Of a stretch of 55,147 bases of DNA, positions 1 to 8,766 are shown in pieces. Within the stretch, counting starts at the first letter, position 1, and the number at the start of each line of letters is the position of its first letter. The stretch is from Clostridiales bacterium (GTDB lineage Bacteria; Bacillota; Clostridia; Christensenellales; Borkfalkiaceae): positions 1 to 55,147 of the forward strand of contig JAFLVN010000008.1 of NCBI GenBank assembly GCA_022508285.1, in the 5' to 3' direction. The notes under the pieces were generated by a model. That model did no database searches and was not told the DNA's origin. It saw only the letters and a program-made list of their open reading frames with translations. The position numbers were made by a program, and so were the translations under genes.

Positions 1-42
1 CAGTTTATTTTGAAATAGTAGAATAATTAAAATACACTTAAA

Positions 43-63
43 TTATAACCGACACGGTTATAA
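43..63. repeat. 9-bp dyad, function unknown
   Basis: A perfect inverted repeat (ttataaccg, loop aca, cggttataa) sits in the AT-rich stretch at the left edge. It has no T-run after it on either strand, so it does not look like a terminator. It could be an operator or part of a gene lying to the left of the window. Nothing else was found in bases 1-78. Confidence 0.4.
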
Positions 64-71
64 CTTCTCCT

Positions 72-109
72 AAAAATGCGGTGGGCGCATCAATATGATG
101 CGCCCACCG
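72..109 (-). terminator. terminator of the cwlD-like gene
   Basis: A perfect 14-bp stem (79-92 with 96-109, loop ata) lies 15 bases past the stop of the minus-strand amidase gene. Read on the minus strand it is followed by a short T-run (76-72). On the plus strand it is followed by gtttttattt, so it probably works in both directions. Confidence 0.8.
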
Positions 110-123
110 TGTTTTTATTTAAT

Positions 124-816
124 TCAACCGTAATAGCTTACTGCACCCTTGAATATGGCGTAAGCAACGCTTTTCTGATATTCGGGAGAGGACAAAAGTT
201 TTTCGTCCTCGCCGTTGGTCAAAAATCCGCACTCGACTATAACCGAAGGGCTTTCCGTGCACTTTAACATATAGTAATCACCGGCAAGCGCAGAGCTCTT
301 TTTAACACACTCTTTCATGTTGTTTAAGGACGACTGAATACAATCAGCCAAAGCCTTGCCGCACTCGCTGTCGGGATTATAAAATACTTGACCGCCACGC
401 CTTGTTTCGAGTGGGCAGGAGTTCTGATGTACGGATATAACCATATCCGCCGAGCTTTCCTCTATAATCTGCTTTCGCTTTTTCATATCACGCATTTTAA
501 AGCCCGAATTTGGCAGTCCGTAAAGTCCGCCGTTGGATGTTCTCGTCATAACCACGGTAAACCCCGCCTCCGAAAAATAGCTTTTAAGCTGTTTTGCAAT
601 GGCAAGGTTTATATCGCTCTCTTTCACGTCGGTAACTCTGCCTACAACGCCTGCGTCTATTCCGCCGTGTCCTGCGTCAATAACGATAACCCTATCGCCT
701 TCGCTTTTAAAGGCGGTAACGGCAAGCGCACCCGCACACACGCCTATTGCTACAATCGCAAAAATAATTGCTAATACGGTAATTATAATACTCTTTTTTA
801 AAACTATTAATTTCAC
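124..816 (-). CDS. cwlD: N-acetylmuramoyl-L-alanine amidase, CwlD-like
   Basis: This 230-residue protein is a zinc amidase of the Amidase_3 family, which cuts the bond between MurNAc and the stem peptide. Residues 10-36 form one N-terminal membrane segment, so the catalytic domain is exported and tethered. The zinc and catalytic residues are all visible: His50 in DAGHGG, Glu66 in KESDIN, His130 in SVHQN and Glu195 in VECGF. The length and single-domain layout match CwlD, which makes muramic delta-lactam in spore cortex, and other sporulation genes in the window support that reading; a vegetative amidase remains possible. The start is GTG with a weak upstream AGGATA. The gene is transcribed away from mrnC. 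Confidence 0.85.
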   Translation of the reverse strand: MKLIVLKKSIIITVLAIIFAIVAIGVCAGALAVTAFKSEGDRVIVIDAGHGGIDAGVVGRVTDVKESDINLAIAKQLKSYFSEAGFTVVMTRTSNGGLYGLPNSGFKMRDMKKRKQIIEESSADMVISVHQNSCPLETRRGGQVFYNPDSECGKALADCIQSSLNNMKECVKKSSALAGDYYMLKCTESPSVIVECGFLTNGEDEKLLSSPEYQKSVAYAIFKGAVSYYG

Positions 817-835
817 GCTATATCCTATGGAATAA

Positions 836-864
836 TTGCTTTTTTTATTCTTAAGTAGTATAAT
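836..864 (+). promoter_or_regulatory. promoter for mrnC-rlmB, possibly bidirectional
   Basis: TTGCTT (836-841) and a perfect TATAAT (859-864) are separated by 17 bases. On the opposite strand the overlapping TATACT (862-857) could be the -10 box of the divergent amidase gene, which would make a symmetric promoter. The plus transcript would start near 871, leaving only about 8 bases before the mrnC ATG. Confidence 0.6.
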
Positions 865-878
865 TAATATGGAAAAAG

Positions 879-1274
879 ATGATGTTTAAATTTTTTGAGC
901 CGATTACCTTGAACAAGGCGGAAAACTTAAGCCCCGTAACGCTTGCATTTGCGGGCGATGCGGTATACTCGCTGTACGTGCGCCAAAAGTTAGTGCTTGA
1001 AGCCGATTATCCTGCGGGAAAGCTCCAAAAGCTATCGAGCGCCCAAGTCTCCGCACACGGACAAAACGAACTTCTCCGCCGCATAGAGCCAAAGTTCACA
1101 GAGCAAGAGGCGGCAATTTTCAAGAGGGGTAGAAACGCCAAAAAGCCCTCGCACAGCAAAAACGCCGACCTTGCCGAGTACAACAACTCCACGGGTTTAG
1201 AGGCGGTAATCGGCTGGCTGTATCTGACGGGGCAGGGCGAAAGACTTTTACAGCTTTTAGAGGATGAGGAATGA
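879..1274 (+). CDS. mrnC: Mini-ribonuclease 3
   Basis: This 131-residue protein is a Mini-III RNase: an RNase III catalytic domain without the double-stranded RNA binding domain. In Bacillus it matures 23S rRNA. The catalytic Asp27 is in the signature FAGDAVY and a second acidic residue, Glu108, is in GLEAVIGWLYL. The basic stretch around KRGRNAKKP is typical. It overlaps rlmB by 4 bases (ATGA), so the two are translationally coupled; pairing with rlmB and a sigH-type gene is the standard Firmicutes order. ATG at 879 or 882 could be used; GGAAAAAG lies just upstream. Confidence 0.93.
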   Translation: MMFKFFEPITLNKAENLSPVTLAFAGDAVYSLYVRQKLVLEADYPAGKLQKLSSAQVSAHGQNELLRRIEPKFTEQEAAIFKRGRNAKKPSHSKNADLAEYNNSTGLEAVIGWLYLTGQGERLLQLLEDEE

Positions 1275-1996
1275 AAACCGAAGGCAGAAACGCCGTTTTT
1301 GAACTACTCAAAACGGATAAAAATATAGATAAAATATTGCTTGAAAAGGGTGCGCAGGGGACTTTGGGCAGAATTTTCGCCGAAGCCCGCAAACGCAATA
1401 TCCGTGTGCAGTTCGTCGATAAAAAGGTGCTCGATAAAGAGAGCGCAGAGGGTAGGCATCAGGGCGTTATTGCATTTTGTTCAGACTACGAATATGCCTC
1501 AATCGACGAAATCATTTCGGCAAAAACCCAACACGGATTAATAATTCTGTGCGACGGTATAGAGGACGTGCATAACCTCGGCTCGATTATAAGGGTTGCC
1601 GAGTGTGCGGGCGCAAACGGCGTGATTATCCCGTCTAACAACTCCGCAAGCGTTACGGAAGCGGTAGTACGCATTTCCGCAGGTGCGGCAAACCACATAA
1701 AGGTAGCAAAGGTCAATTCCATTAACCGTGCGATTGACGAGTTGAAGAAGGCTAACTACTGGATATATGCCCTCGAAGCCGACGGGCAGAACATATACGA
1801 AACGGAGCTTTCCGGCAATATCGCACTCGTAATCGGCGGCGAGGACAGCGGCGTTAAGCGGCTCACAAGGGAGAAATGCGACTTCACCATTTCTCTGCCG
1901 TTAAAGGGCAAAGTAAATTCATTAAACGCCTCGGTTGCACTCGGCATAGCCGCATACGAAGTTAAGTTTAGGAGAGCCGAACCTGCGAAGCCCTAA
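1271..1996 (+). CDS. rlmB: 23S rRNA 2'-O-methyltransferase, RlmB/TrmH family
   Basis: This 241-residue SpoU-class (trefoil-knot) methyltransferase is predicted to methylate a 23S rRNA ribose, normally guanosine 2251. The N-terminal substrate-binding domain begins with the typical EGRNAVFELL. The three knot motifs are present: motif 1 around IEDVHNLGSIIR, motif 2 VIGGEDSGV and motif 3 LPLKGKVNSLNASVALGIA. The last dozen residues and the stop lie inside the left arm of an inverted-repeat element (see 1962-2239), so the extreme C-terminus may have been rewritten by that insertion. The yacP gene that often follows in other Firmicutes is absent here. Confidence 0.9.
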   Translation: MKTEGRNAVFELLKTDKNIDKILLEKGAQGTLGRIFAEARKRNIRVQFVDKKVLDKESAEGRHQGVIAFCSDYEYASIDEIISAKTQHGLIILCDGIEDVHNLGSIIRVAECAGANGVIIPSNNSASVTEAVVRISAGAANHIKVAKVNSINRAIDELKKANYWIYALEADGQNIYETELSGNIALVIGGEDSGVKRLTREKCDFTISLPLKGKVNSLNASVALGIAAYEVKFRRAEPAKP

Positions 1997-2239
1997 GGGT
2001 GTATATTTCGCGCTTTCCGCACGGCTTGCGCTTGAAATACGTTCAGTATTCCTGCACACAATCCGCACAAAAATCATCAAAATATACTTACTTAGGGTGC
2101 ACAGCAGTTTTTATAATAAAATCAAAGCAAGACAAGGAGTTTGGACGCAGGCGTATCGAATATACGTCAAGGACAAACGACAAAGTATCGCAAAGATTTT
2201 ATTGAAAAAACCTTGCGAGTTCGGCTCTCCTAAACTTAA
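1962..2239. repeat. 278-bp element bounded by 21-bp inverted repeats
   Basis: Bases 1962-1982 and 2219-2239 are perfect 21-bp inverted copies (core ttaggagagccgaac). The left arm covers the last codons of rlmB and the right arm ends 9 bases before the sigma-factor ATG. Between them are smaller dyads: GTATATTTC/GAAATAC near 2001-2040, cgtat/atacg at 2152-2166 and ataaaatc/gattttat at 2116-2202. A 68-codon reading frame (1999-2205) inside it resembles no protein I know and is probably non-coding. The shape suggests a miniature inverted-repeat element or a folded intergenic repeat. It replaces any ordinary spacer between rlmB and sigH. Confidence 0.65.
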
Positions 2240-2248
2240 AAGAAGAAA

Positions 2249-2806
2249 ATGACAGACGAACAGCTTTTAATTTCCGCCCGCAGCGGCGACAAATCTGCCG
2301 AAAGTCAGCTTTTAAATAAATATTCCACACTTGTTAAGGCAATATCTGCGGGCTTTTTCATAAGCGGAGCTACCGAAGAAGACCTTTATCAAGAGGGGAT
2401 GGTCGGGCTGTATTCGGCGATAGGCGGCTACGACTTGTCGAGCGGCACAAACTTTTCAACGTACGCATATAAGTGCATACGTAACGCAGTTTTGGATGCG
2501 GTAAAAAAGAGTCTTGGCGCAAAGCATGCCGCATTGAACAATTTCGTGCCAATAGTGGAAATTGCCGAGGAAAGCGCAATTTCCGACCCCGAAGACGAGC
2601 TAATACGCCGGGAACAGCGCCGTGAGTTTTTGCAGAAGATATCCCGCATACTTTCGTCTTTCGAGTTCAAAACGACGGTATTATACCTTGACGGGCTCTC
2701 CGCTTCGGAGATTGCGGTGGCTTTAGATAAATCGTCAAAGAGCGTGAGCAACGCCCTGACCCGAGCAAAGCTCAAATTGCAGAAATCATATCATACAGAG
2801 AACTAA
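2249..2806 (+). CDS. sigH: RNA polymerase sigma factor, SigH-like
   Basis: This 185-residue protein is a sigma-70 family factor. Region 2 is clear (EEDLYQEGMVGLYSAI, then NFSTYAYKCIRNAVLDAV), and a C-terminal region 4 helix-turn-helix follows (GLSASEIAVALDKSSKSVSNALTRAK). Place and shape fit SigH, the early sporulation and transition-state sigma factor that follows mrnC-rlmB in many Firmicutes. It is somewhat shorter than Bacillus SigH (about 218 residues), so a role divergent from classic SigH is possible. The ribosome binding site is weak (agaag). The gene ends 14 bases before dnaX. Confidence 0.8.
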   Translation: MTDEQLLISARSGDKSAESQLLNKYSTLVKAISAGFFISGATEEDLYQEGMVGLYSAIGGYDLSSGTNFSTYAYKCIRNAVLDAVKKSLGAKHAALNNFVPIVEIAEESAISDPEDELIRREQRREFLQKISRILSSFEFKTTVLYLDGLSASEIAVALDKSSKSVSNALTRAKLKLQKSYHTEN

Positions 2807-2820
2807 TTACGGAGAAATAA

Positions 2821-4494
2821 ATGGCATACCTTGCGTTTTACAGGACTTTCCGCCCCTCGTCGTTCGATACGGTCGTACGGCAGGAGCACATAGTCCGAAT
2901 CCTCAAAAATCAGATAGAGAGCGGAAAGATAGGTCACGCATATCTCTTTTGCGGACCTCGGGGCACGGGTAAAACCACGCTTGCGAAAATCTTTGCCCGT
3001 GCAATCAACTGCGAAAACCCCCAAAACGCATCGCCCTGCGGCAAGTGCCCCACGTGTAAGGCGCTCGCCGACGGTAGCAGCCTCGATATCTCCGAAATAG
3101 ACGCAGCGTCAAATAACGGTGTAGACGAAATGCGCGACCTTAGGGAAAAGGTGCAGTATCCGCCCGTTGCAGGCAAGTATAAAGTGTATATTATCGACGA
3201 GGTTCATATGCTCACGGCTTCGGCTTTCAACGCCGTGTTAAAGACGCTTGAAGAGCCACCCCGCCACGCAGTGTTCATTCTCGCCACTACCGAACCCCAA
3301 AAAATCCCCGCAACAATTCTGTCGAGGTGTATGCGGTTTGACTTCAAACTTATCCCACAAAGCGATTTGGAGGAGCTTATAAAATCCGTACTCATAAAGA
3401 CGGGCAAGGAATTTGAGGAGGAGGCAGTCTCGGCGATAGCCCGTGCGGGTGCGGGAAGTGCACGTGACAGCCTTTCAATCGCCGATATGTGCGCCTCTTA
3501 TTCCACAGGCAAACTCACGTATAACGACGTTTCCGCAGTGCTGGGCTCGGCAGACTTTTTAAAGATAGCCGAAATCTGCGAATATATTTTGCACGAGGAC
3601 TCTCAAAACGCTTTAACGGCGGTCGAAAATATTCTGTCCACTGGCAAGAGTGTTGGCGTTCTTATAAAGGATTTACTCACATTTTTAAATAATCTTGCAA
3701 TCGTCAAGGTGTGCCGCACGGCTCGGGAAATTATCAATCTGCCCGATGAAACGTATAAGAAAATAGAGAGTATTGCAAAGGACTGTGACGGTCACAAGCT
3801 GCTTCGGGTAACAGAAATTCTTGCAAAAGCCGAAACGGATTTGCGCTATTCCACAAGCGGCAGAATAACACTTGAAACGGCTGTATTGAAGTGTTCCATG
3901 CCCGAAACGGACTACAATATAGACGCATTAATCGGCAAAATCAACGAGCTCGAACGCAAGCTGGGGAGCGGAAAGTACAGCGTATCTGCACAAGCTGTTG
4001 TTGCTCCGTCTTCCGTTCCGGTCGCTCAATCCTCTCAGGTAACTTCCGAACCCGCAAAACCTGTTGAGCAGGCAAAGCCCGCACCTAAACCCGTATTAGT
4101 GGAAGAACCCGCAGCCGAACAACCCGTTTTATGGGAGGCAGTTGAAAATATCGCTCCGAAAGGCGGAAACCTTGGCGAAAGCGACAAGCGGGCGGTGTTC
4201 GGCAAATTCATAAAAGCTCTGCGCACCACGCATAAAAACGCCGTGCTGTTCACGCTGTGTATGGATTTGATTACGGAATTCGAGGGCGAAAAACTTGTTT
4301 TCTACACCGATAACGAGTCCGTTTACAAGGGCTTGAACCGTCCCGATAACTACAAGTTTATCGGCGGTGTGCTTGCGGAGTTCGGAGTAACAGAGTACGA
4401 AATCCGTCTCCGACCCAAGGGCGAAAGCGACTTCGACAAAGCGTTGAACGAACTTAAAAATAATTTAGGAAACACAAATATTGACGTAAAATAA
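2821..4494 (+). CDS. dnaX: DNA polymerase III subunit gamma/tau
   Basis: This 557-residue AAA+ clamp-loader ATPase has Walker A GPRGTGKT at 45-52, zinc cysteines C64, C73, C76 and C79, Walker B/DEVH at 126-129, sensor 1 TTEP at 156-159 and the arginine-finger motif SRC at 168-170. Residues 1-360 are the clamp-loader body. Residues 395-440 are a Pro/Ala/Val-rich linker, and 450-557 form a tau-like C-terminal domain. The protein loads the beta sliding clamp and links the polymerase cores. GGAG lies at a good distance from the ATG. It leads the conserved dnaX-ybaB-recR group. Confidence 0.96.
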   Translation: MAYLAFYRTFRPSSFDTVVRQEHIVRILKNQIESGKIGHAYLFCGPRGTGKTTLAKIFARAINCENPQNASPCGKCPTCKALADGSSLDISEIDAASNNGVDEMRDLREKVQYPPVAGKYKVYIIDEVHMLTASAFNAVLKTLEEPPRHAVFILATTEPQKIPATILSRCMRFDFKLIPQSDLEELIKSVLIKTGKEFEEEAVSAIARAGAGSARDSLSIADMCASYSTGKLTYNDVSAVLGSADFLKIAEICEYILHEDSQNALTAVENILSTGKSVGVLIKDLLTFLNNLAIVKVCRTAREIINLPDETYKKIESIAKDCDGHKLLRVTEILAKAETDLRYSTSGRITLETAVLKCSMPETDYNIDALIGKINELERKLGSGKYSVSAQAVVAPSSVPVAQSSQVTSEPAKPVEQAKPAPKPVLVEEPAAEQPVLWEAVENIAPKGGNLGESDKRAVFGKFIKALRTTHKNAVLFTLCMDLITEFEGEKLVFYTDNESVYKGLNRPDNYKFIGGVLAEFGVTEYEIRLRPKGESDFDKALNELKNNLGNTNIDVK

Positions 4495-4504
4495 GGAGTT
4501 ATTT

Positions 4505-4873
4505 ATGGCTGGATTTAATAGAGGCGGCGGAATGGGCAATATGCAGAACATGCTTCGCGAAGCTCAGAAAATGCAGGAGCAGATGCAACAGGCAGACCAG
4601 GAGCTTGAAGAGCTCGAAGTCGTAGGGCTTTCGGGCGGCGGTGAAGAAGGCGACGAAACGGTAGTCGTCTATATGAACGGCAAAAAAATAATCAACGGCA
4701 TAGAGTTCGGTAGCAAGCTTTCCGAGCTCGTCGATATCACCGACGAGGACGACGTGGAGATGCTCGAAGACCTTATAATGGCTGCTATTTTGGACGGCTA
4801 CAAAAAGGCTGACGAAATCTACAACGAAAAAATGGGTCCCTTTGCAAAAGCCGGCGGCGGACTACTGAGGTAA
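4505..4873 (+). CDS. ybaB: YbaB/EbfC family nucleoid-associated protein
   Basis: This 122-residue DNA-binding protein of the YbaB/EbfC family is expected to act as a dimer on DNA. A glycine- and methionine-rich N-terminus leads into a long helix (MLREAQKMQEQMQQADQELEE), followed by the family beta-sheet (VVVYMNGKKIINGIEF) and a C-terminal helix (LEDLIMAAILDGYKKADE). The C-terminal half is unusually acidic (DITDEDDVEMLEDL). It lies 10 bases after dnaX and 3 bases before recR, the usual order, which ties it to replication and repair. Confidence 0.92.
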   Translation: MAGFNRGGGMGNMQNMLREAQKMQEQMQQADQELEELEVVGLSGGGEEGDETVVVYMNGKKIINGIEFGSKLSELVDITDEDDVEMLEDLIMAAILDGYKKADEIYNEKMGPFAKAGGGLLR

Positions 4874-4876
4874 GAA

Positions 4877-5467
4877 GTGGACGTATTTATCGAGCCTATC
4901 GGCAGACTTATAAACGAGTTTTCCAAGCTGCCGGGCGTTGGCAAAAAGACTGCCCAGCGTTACGCATATAAAATTATCGGGATGACCGATACTGAAGCAA
5001 AGCAGTTTGCCGAAAGTATAATTTACTGCAAACAGCGTGTAAAATATTGCAAAATCTGCGGCAACTTCACCGAGGACGATACCTGCGCTATCTGCAAATC
5101 ACGTGATAAAGGCACAATTTGCGTCGTAAAAGAACCCAAGGACGTAATCGCAATGGAAAAGCTACACGAGTTCAAGGGCGTATACCACGTGCTTCACGGC
5201 GTAATTTCCCCCATGGACGGGGTTGGTCCAAACGATATAAGAATTAAAGAACTGCTCGCCCGCATAGATGATAGCGTGCAGGAAGTAATTATGGCAACAA
5301 ATCCCGACGTAGAGGGTGAAGCCACTGCAATGTACATTGCAAGACTTTTGAAGCCTTTGGGCGTGAACGTAACCCGCCTCGCCCACGGCATACCGGTAGG
5401 CAGCGAGTTGGAGTACACCGACGAGGTAACGCTCTCCCGCGCCTTATTAGAGAGAAAACAAATATAG
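4877..5467 (+). CDS. recR: recombination mediator RecR
   Basis: This 196-residue protein acts with RecF/RecO to load RecA on single-stranded DNA gaps. A helix-hairpin-helix ([14 protein letters not shown], about 17-30) is followed by a four-cysteine zinc finger (C58, C61, C70, C73) and a Toprim domain that begins at [10 protein letters not shown]. The end, with [12 protein letters not shown], is typical. The start is GTG, 3 bases after the ybaB stop, with gaag as the only visible upstream signal, so expression probably depends on coupling. Confidence 0.95.
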   Translation: MDVFIEPIGRLINEFSKLPGVGKKTAQRYAYKIIGMTDTEAKQFAESIIYCKQRVKYCKICGNFTEDDTCAICKSRDKGTICVVKEPKDVIAMEKLHEFKGVYHVLHGVISPMDGVGPNDIRIKELLARIDDSVQEVIMATNPDVEGEATAMYIARLLKPLGVNVTRLAHGIPVGSELEYTDEVTLSRALLERKQI

Positions 5468-5491
5468 GAATTTTTAGCGAAAGGAGATCTT

Positions 5492-6481
5492 ATGAAAATT
5501 TCAGTGCTTGGCTGCGGACGCTGGGGTTCGTTCATCGCTTGGTATCAGGCTACGGTACTCAAAAATAAAGTAATCTCGTGGGGACCCGAGGGCGACTATT
5601 CCTACGAAGTCTTAAAAAACGAGGGCAAAAACGAATACGTCAATCTCGACAAGTCCATTGAGCTGACTTGCGACCTTGAATACGCCGTTAAATCAAGCGA
5701 CGTAATTATAATCTCAATCTCCTCGCAGGGGTTGCGGGGCTTTATGAAAAAAGTCACCGCCTATCCAGTGCAGGACAAAACTTTCGTGCTCTGCATGAAG
5801 GGAATAGAGGAGTCCACAGGCAAACGCCTCTCCGAAATTCTCATAGAGAGCGGAATACAAAAAAATAAAATTGCCGTTTGGGTTGGACCCGGTCACATTC
5901 AGGCGTTTACGCAGGGTATACCCAACTGCATGGTTATCGACAGTTATGACGAAAATTTAAAGCGCTACCTTGCCGATAATTTCAAGTCAGACTTGATCCG
6001 TTTCTACTACGGCAACGACATAATAGGGACGGAAATAGGTGCGGCGGCAAAAAACGTACTCGGCATTGCCGCAGGCGTTTTGGACGGAAGCGGTTACGTA
6101 AGCTTAAAAGGACCTCTCATGGCAAGGGGCGCATACGAAGTCGGCAAACTAATGAAGGCTTTGGGCGGCGAATTTACTTCCGCCTACGGTCTTGCCCACC
6201 TCGGTGACTACGAAACGACTCTCTTTTCCGAGTATTCCCATAACAGAAAATACGGCGAAATGATGGCGCACGGAGCAAAGTTCGAAAAGCTTGCCGAGGG
6301 CGTAATGACGGCAAAAGCAATGAAGGAGTTGGGGGACAAGTACAATCTCGAGCTTCCCATAACCAACGCCGTTTACGAGGCTTGTTTTGAGTCTCATGCC
6401 TTCGAGTCTGGCAATGGCGCCGAAAACTGTATGAAAATTATATTAAAACTGTTTGAACGGGAAACCAAAAGCGAATTTTAG
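5492..6481 (+). CDS. gpsA: glycerol-3-phosphate dehydrogenase [NAD(P)+]
   Basis: This 329-residue enzyme reduces dihydroxyacetone phosphate to sn-glycerol-3-phosphate, the phospholipid backbone. The Rossmann motif at the N-terminus reads GCGRWG, where most GpsA proteins have GxGxxGTA. The catalytic lysine lies in GAAAKNVLGIAAGVLDG and the substrate-loop signature is SHNRKYGE rather than the usual SRNRxFG. Length is normal. The variant motifs suggest a divergent GpsA branch, but the reaction call is sound. It has a strong AAAGGAG and stands after recR with a 24-base gap. Confidence 0.88.
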   Translation: MKISVLGCGRWGSFIAWYQATVLKNKVISWGPEGDYSYEVLKNEGKNEYVNLDKSIELTCDLEYAVKSSDVIIISISSQGLRGFMKKVTAYPVQDKTFVLCMKGIEESTGKRLSEILIESGIQKNKIAVWVGPGHIQAFTQGIPNCMVIDSYDENLKRYLADNFKSDLIRFYYGNDIIGTEIGAAAKNVLGIAAGVLDGSGYVSLKGPLMARGAYEVGKLMKALGGEFTSAYGLAHLGDYETTLFSEYSHNRKYGEMMAHGAKFEKLAEGVMTAKAMKELGDKYNLELPITNAVYEACFESHAFESGNGAENCMKIILKLFERETKSEF

Positions 6482-6505
6482 AAATATTTAAATAATGGAC
6501 GCCGA

Positions 6506-6593
6506 GAAAGGTAGGCGGGATTCACTTCCGCCGTATAGCCTTTCACGACCACAGCAATCTCGCGACAAGTCGCGCCACTGCACGACTTGCGCG
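6506..6593 (+). other. folded leader or intergenic repeat before typA
   Basis: The 134-base gap between gpsA and typA contains two strong dyads. The first pairs gaaagg plus ggcgg (6506-6518) with ccgcc plus cctttc (6528-6544). The second pairs cgcgacaagtcg (6561-6572) with cgacttgcgcg (6583-6593), with one unpaired base. Neither is followed by a T-run, so they are not simple terminators. An AAGGA site lies further down at 6604-6608. It may be a structured 5' leader or a repeat shared with other loci. Confidence 0.5.
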
Positions 6594-6615
6594 AAAGGAC
6601 ATATAAGGACTTTTT

Positions 6616-8445
6616 ATGTTAAGAGAAGATTTACGAAACGTAGCGATAATAGCGCACGTCGACCACGGTAAGACGACCCTTGTCGACGCAATGTTAAAAC
6701 AGAGCCACACATTCCGCGACAACCAGTCGGTTGAAGAGAGGGTAATGGACTCAAATGATTTGGAACGTGAGCGCGGTATAACCATACTTGCAAAAAACAC
6801 GGCCGTACACTATAAGGGCGTAAAAATAAACATAGTCGATACCCCCGGTCACGCGGATTTTTCGGGCGAGGTTGAGCGTGTAATGATGATGGTAAACGGC
6901 GTGCTCGTTCTTGTTGACGCCGCCGAAGGTCCTATGCCGCAAACCCGCTTCGTCGTGCAAAAGGCGCTTGAAATGGGTCACCGTCTCATAATTGTAGTGA
7001 ACAAAATCGACCGTCCCGACGCCCGCCTCAACGAAGTACAGGACGAAATTTTGGAGTTGCTTCTCGACTTGAACGCTTCCGACGACCAGTTCTCCAGTCC
7101 CGTGGTTTGGTGCTCGGGCAGAGACGGCACGGCAACCCTCGATTTAAACAACCCCGGCACGGATTTAACTCCGCTCTTTGACACTATCCTCGAGCATATT
7201 CAGCCCATGGAGGCGGATACCGAAGGTCCTGCCCAGCTTCTCTGTTCGTCAATCGACTATAACGAATATGTCGGCAGAATAGGCATAGGCAGAATAGAGC
7301 GGGGAACAATCAAGCAAGGACAAGCCGTAGTCGTTGCAAACTACAACAATATCCAGCTCAAAAATCCGGGTAAAATTGTAAACCTCTACCAGATTGAGGG
7401 GCTTTCCCGCACTCCTTGCGAGGAGGCAAAGGCGGGCGATATAGTCTGTTTCTCGGGTCTTGAAAAGATAAACATAGGCGATACGGTGTGTGCGCCCGAT
7501 TGCGTTGAGCCACACAAATTCGTAAAAATAACCGAACCCACCGTTGAAATGACCTTCTCTGTCAACGACTCGCCCTTTGCGGGAAAAGACGGTAAGTACG
7601 TAACAACCCGCCACCTGCACGACAGACTTTTCAGAGAACTTTTAAAGGACGTATCTCTTCGAGTGGAGGAGACGGGCAGTGCTGACAGCTACCGTGTATG
7701 CGGCAGGGGAGAAATGCACCTTTCCATATTGATTGAAAGTATGCGCAGAGAGGGCTACGAGTTTCAGGTGTCCACTCCCAAAGTAATGTATAAAGAAATT
7801 AACGGGGTCCGTCACGAGCCGATGGAGCGGCTGATTGTTGACGTTCCCGAGGACGCTACAGGCGCAGTTTTCCAGAGTATGGGCAATAGAAAGGGCGAAC
7901 TTCTGCATATGAGCGCTGTGGGCAGCCGCACCCGCCTTGAGTTTATAATCCCCGCAAGAGGACTTTTCGGCTACAAGTCGGAATTTCTCACCTCAACCAA
8001 GGGCGAGGGCGTTATGAACAGCGTGTTCTTTGAGTATCAGCCCTACAAGGGTGAAATTTCCCGCCGCAGTACGGGCTCTCTTATAGCATTTGAAACGGGC
8101 GAGTCGGTAACATACGGACTCTTCAACGCACAGGGCAGAGGAACGCTGTTTATCGGCGCGGGTACGCCCGTATACGAAGGAATGGTAATCGGTGAATCAC
8201 CCAAGAGCGACGATATAAACGTCAACGTCTGCAAAACAAAGCACCTAACCAACACCCGTTCGTCCTCAAGCGACGAGGCGTTGAGGCTAATAACCCCCAA
8301 GCGCATGAGCCTTGAAGAGTGCCTCGAGTTTATCGGCGACGACGAACTTCTAGAGGTCACCCCTAAAAATATCCGTATCCGAAAACGCATACTTGACAGC
8401 GAACTTCGAGCCAAAGCTAGAGCAAAAGAGAAAAAGCAGGTATAA
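6616..8445 (+). CDS. typA: translational GTPase TypA/BipA
   Basis: This 609-residue ribosome-binding GTPase of the EF-G superfamily has G1 AHVDHGKT (13-20), G2 in the ERERGIT stretch, G3 DTPGHADF and G4 NKIDRP. Domain II, an EF-G-like domain V and the TypA-specific C-terminal domain follow ([24 protein letters not shown]). TypA supports ribosome assembly and stress growth. Length and architecture are standard. The start has AAGGA 7 bases upstream. A clear terminator follows. Confidence 0.96.
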   Translation: MLREDLRNVAIIAHVDHGKTTLVDAMLKQSHTFRDNQSVEERVMDSNDLERERGITILAKNTAVHYKGVKINIVDTPGHADFSGEVERVMMMVNGVLVLVDAAEGPMPQTRFVVQKALEMGHRLIIVVNKIDRPDARLNEVQDEILELLLDLNASDDQFSSPVVWCSGRDGTATLDLNNPGTDLTPLFDTILEHIQPMEADTEGPAQLLCSSIDYNEYVGRIGIGRIERGTIKQGQAVVVANYNNIQLKNPGKIVNLYQIEGLSRTPCEEAKAGDIVCFSGLEKINIGDTVCAPDCVEPHKFVKITEPTVEMTFSVNDSPFAGKDGKYVTTRHLHDRLFRELLKDVSLRVEETGSADSYRVCGRGEMHLSILIESMRREGYEFQVSTPKVMYKEINGVRHEPMERLIVDVPEDATGAVFQSMGNRKGELLHMSAVGSRTRLEFIIPARGLFGYKSEFLTSTKGEGVMNSVFFEYQPYKGEISRRSTGSLIAFETGESVTYGLFNAQGRGTLFIGAGTPVYEGMVIGESPKSDDINVNVCKTKHLTNTRSSSSDEALRLITPKRMSLEECLEFIGDDELLEVTPKNIRIRKRILDSELRAKARAKEKKQV

Positions 8446-8468
8446 TCATCATTATTTAAAAATAAAAT

Positions 8469-8500
8469 ATACCACCCCATGTCGGGTGGTATTTTTGTTT
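8469..8500 (+). terminator. terminator after typA
   Basis: A 9-bp stem (ataccaccc 8469-8477 with gggtggtat 8484-8492, 6-base loop) is followed by a T-rich run. It lies between typA and yabP, so yabP probably has its own promoter or depends on read-through. Confidence 0.8.
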
Positions 8501-8511
8501 TGGGAGCGTAT

Positions 8512-8766
8512 ATGGAAAGTCAAGGTCAGAATATAACGATAGAAAGCTGCAAGCGTGTAACGGCGACAGAGATAACAAGCGTGGATAGCTTTTCTGATAA
8601 ACAGATAGTTTTAAGCTATGCAAATGGCAGAATAGTGGTGCAGGGCAACGGTATGAAAATTGTAAACTTTTCAAAGAGCACGGGTGCATTCTCGGCTACT
8701 GGAGAAATTTTCAGCGCACGCTATATTCAAAAGGGTTCGTCTCTTAAGCAGAAACTTTTCAGATAA
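8512..8766 (+). CDS. yabP: spore protein YabP
   Basis: This 84-residue protein belongs to the YabP/YqfC family, needed for a late step of sporulation in Bacillus. Family features are the start of the fold (NITIESCKRVTATEITSVDSF), the central IVVQGNGMKIVNFS and the C-terminal EIFSARYI with a basic end (KQKLFR). I chose ATG 8512 because GGGAG stands 5 bases before it; an in-frame ATG at 8479 lies inside the typA terminator hairpin. yabQ starts on the next base. Confidence 0.82.
   Translation: MESQGQNITIESCKRVTATEITSVDSFSDKQIVLSYANGRIVVQGNGMKIVNFSKSTGAFSATGEIFSARYIQKGSSLKQKLFR

Noticed and set aside
1999-2205. 68-codon frame between rlmB and sigH
   Set aside because: It lies fully inside the inverted-repeat element, has no ribosome site and no protein-like pattern; treated as part of the repeat.
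8479-8514. Longer N-terminus for YabP
   Set aside because: The earlier ATG lies in the loop of the typA terminator; ATG 8512 has GGGAG and matches the family length.
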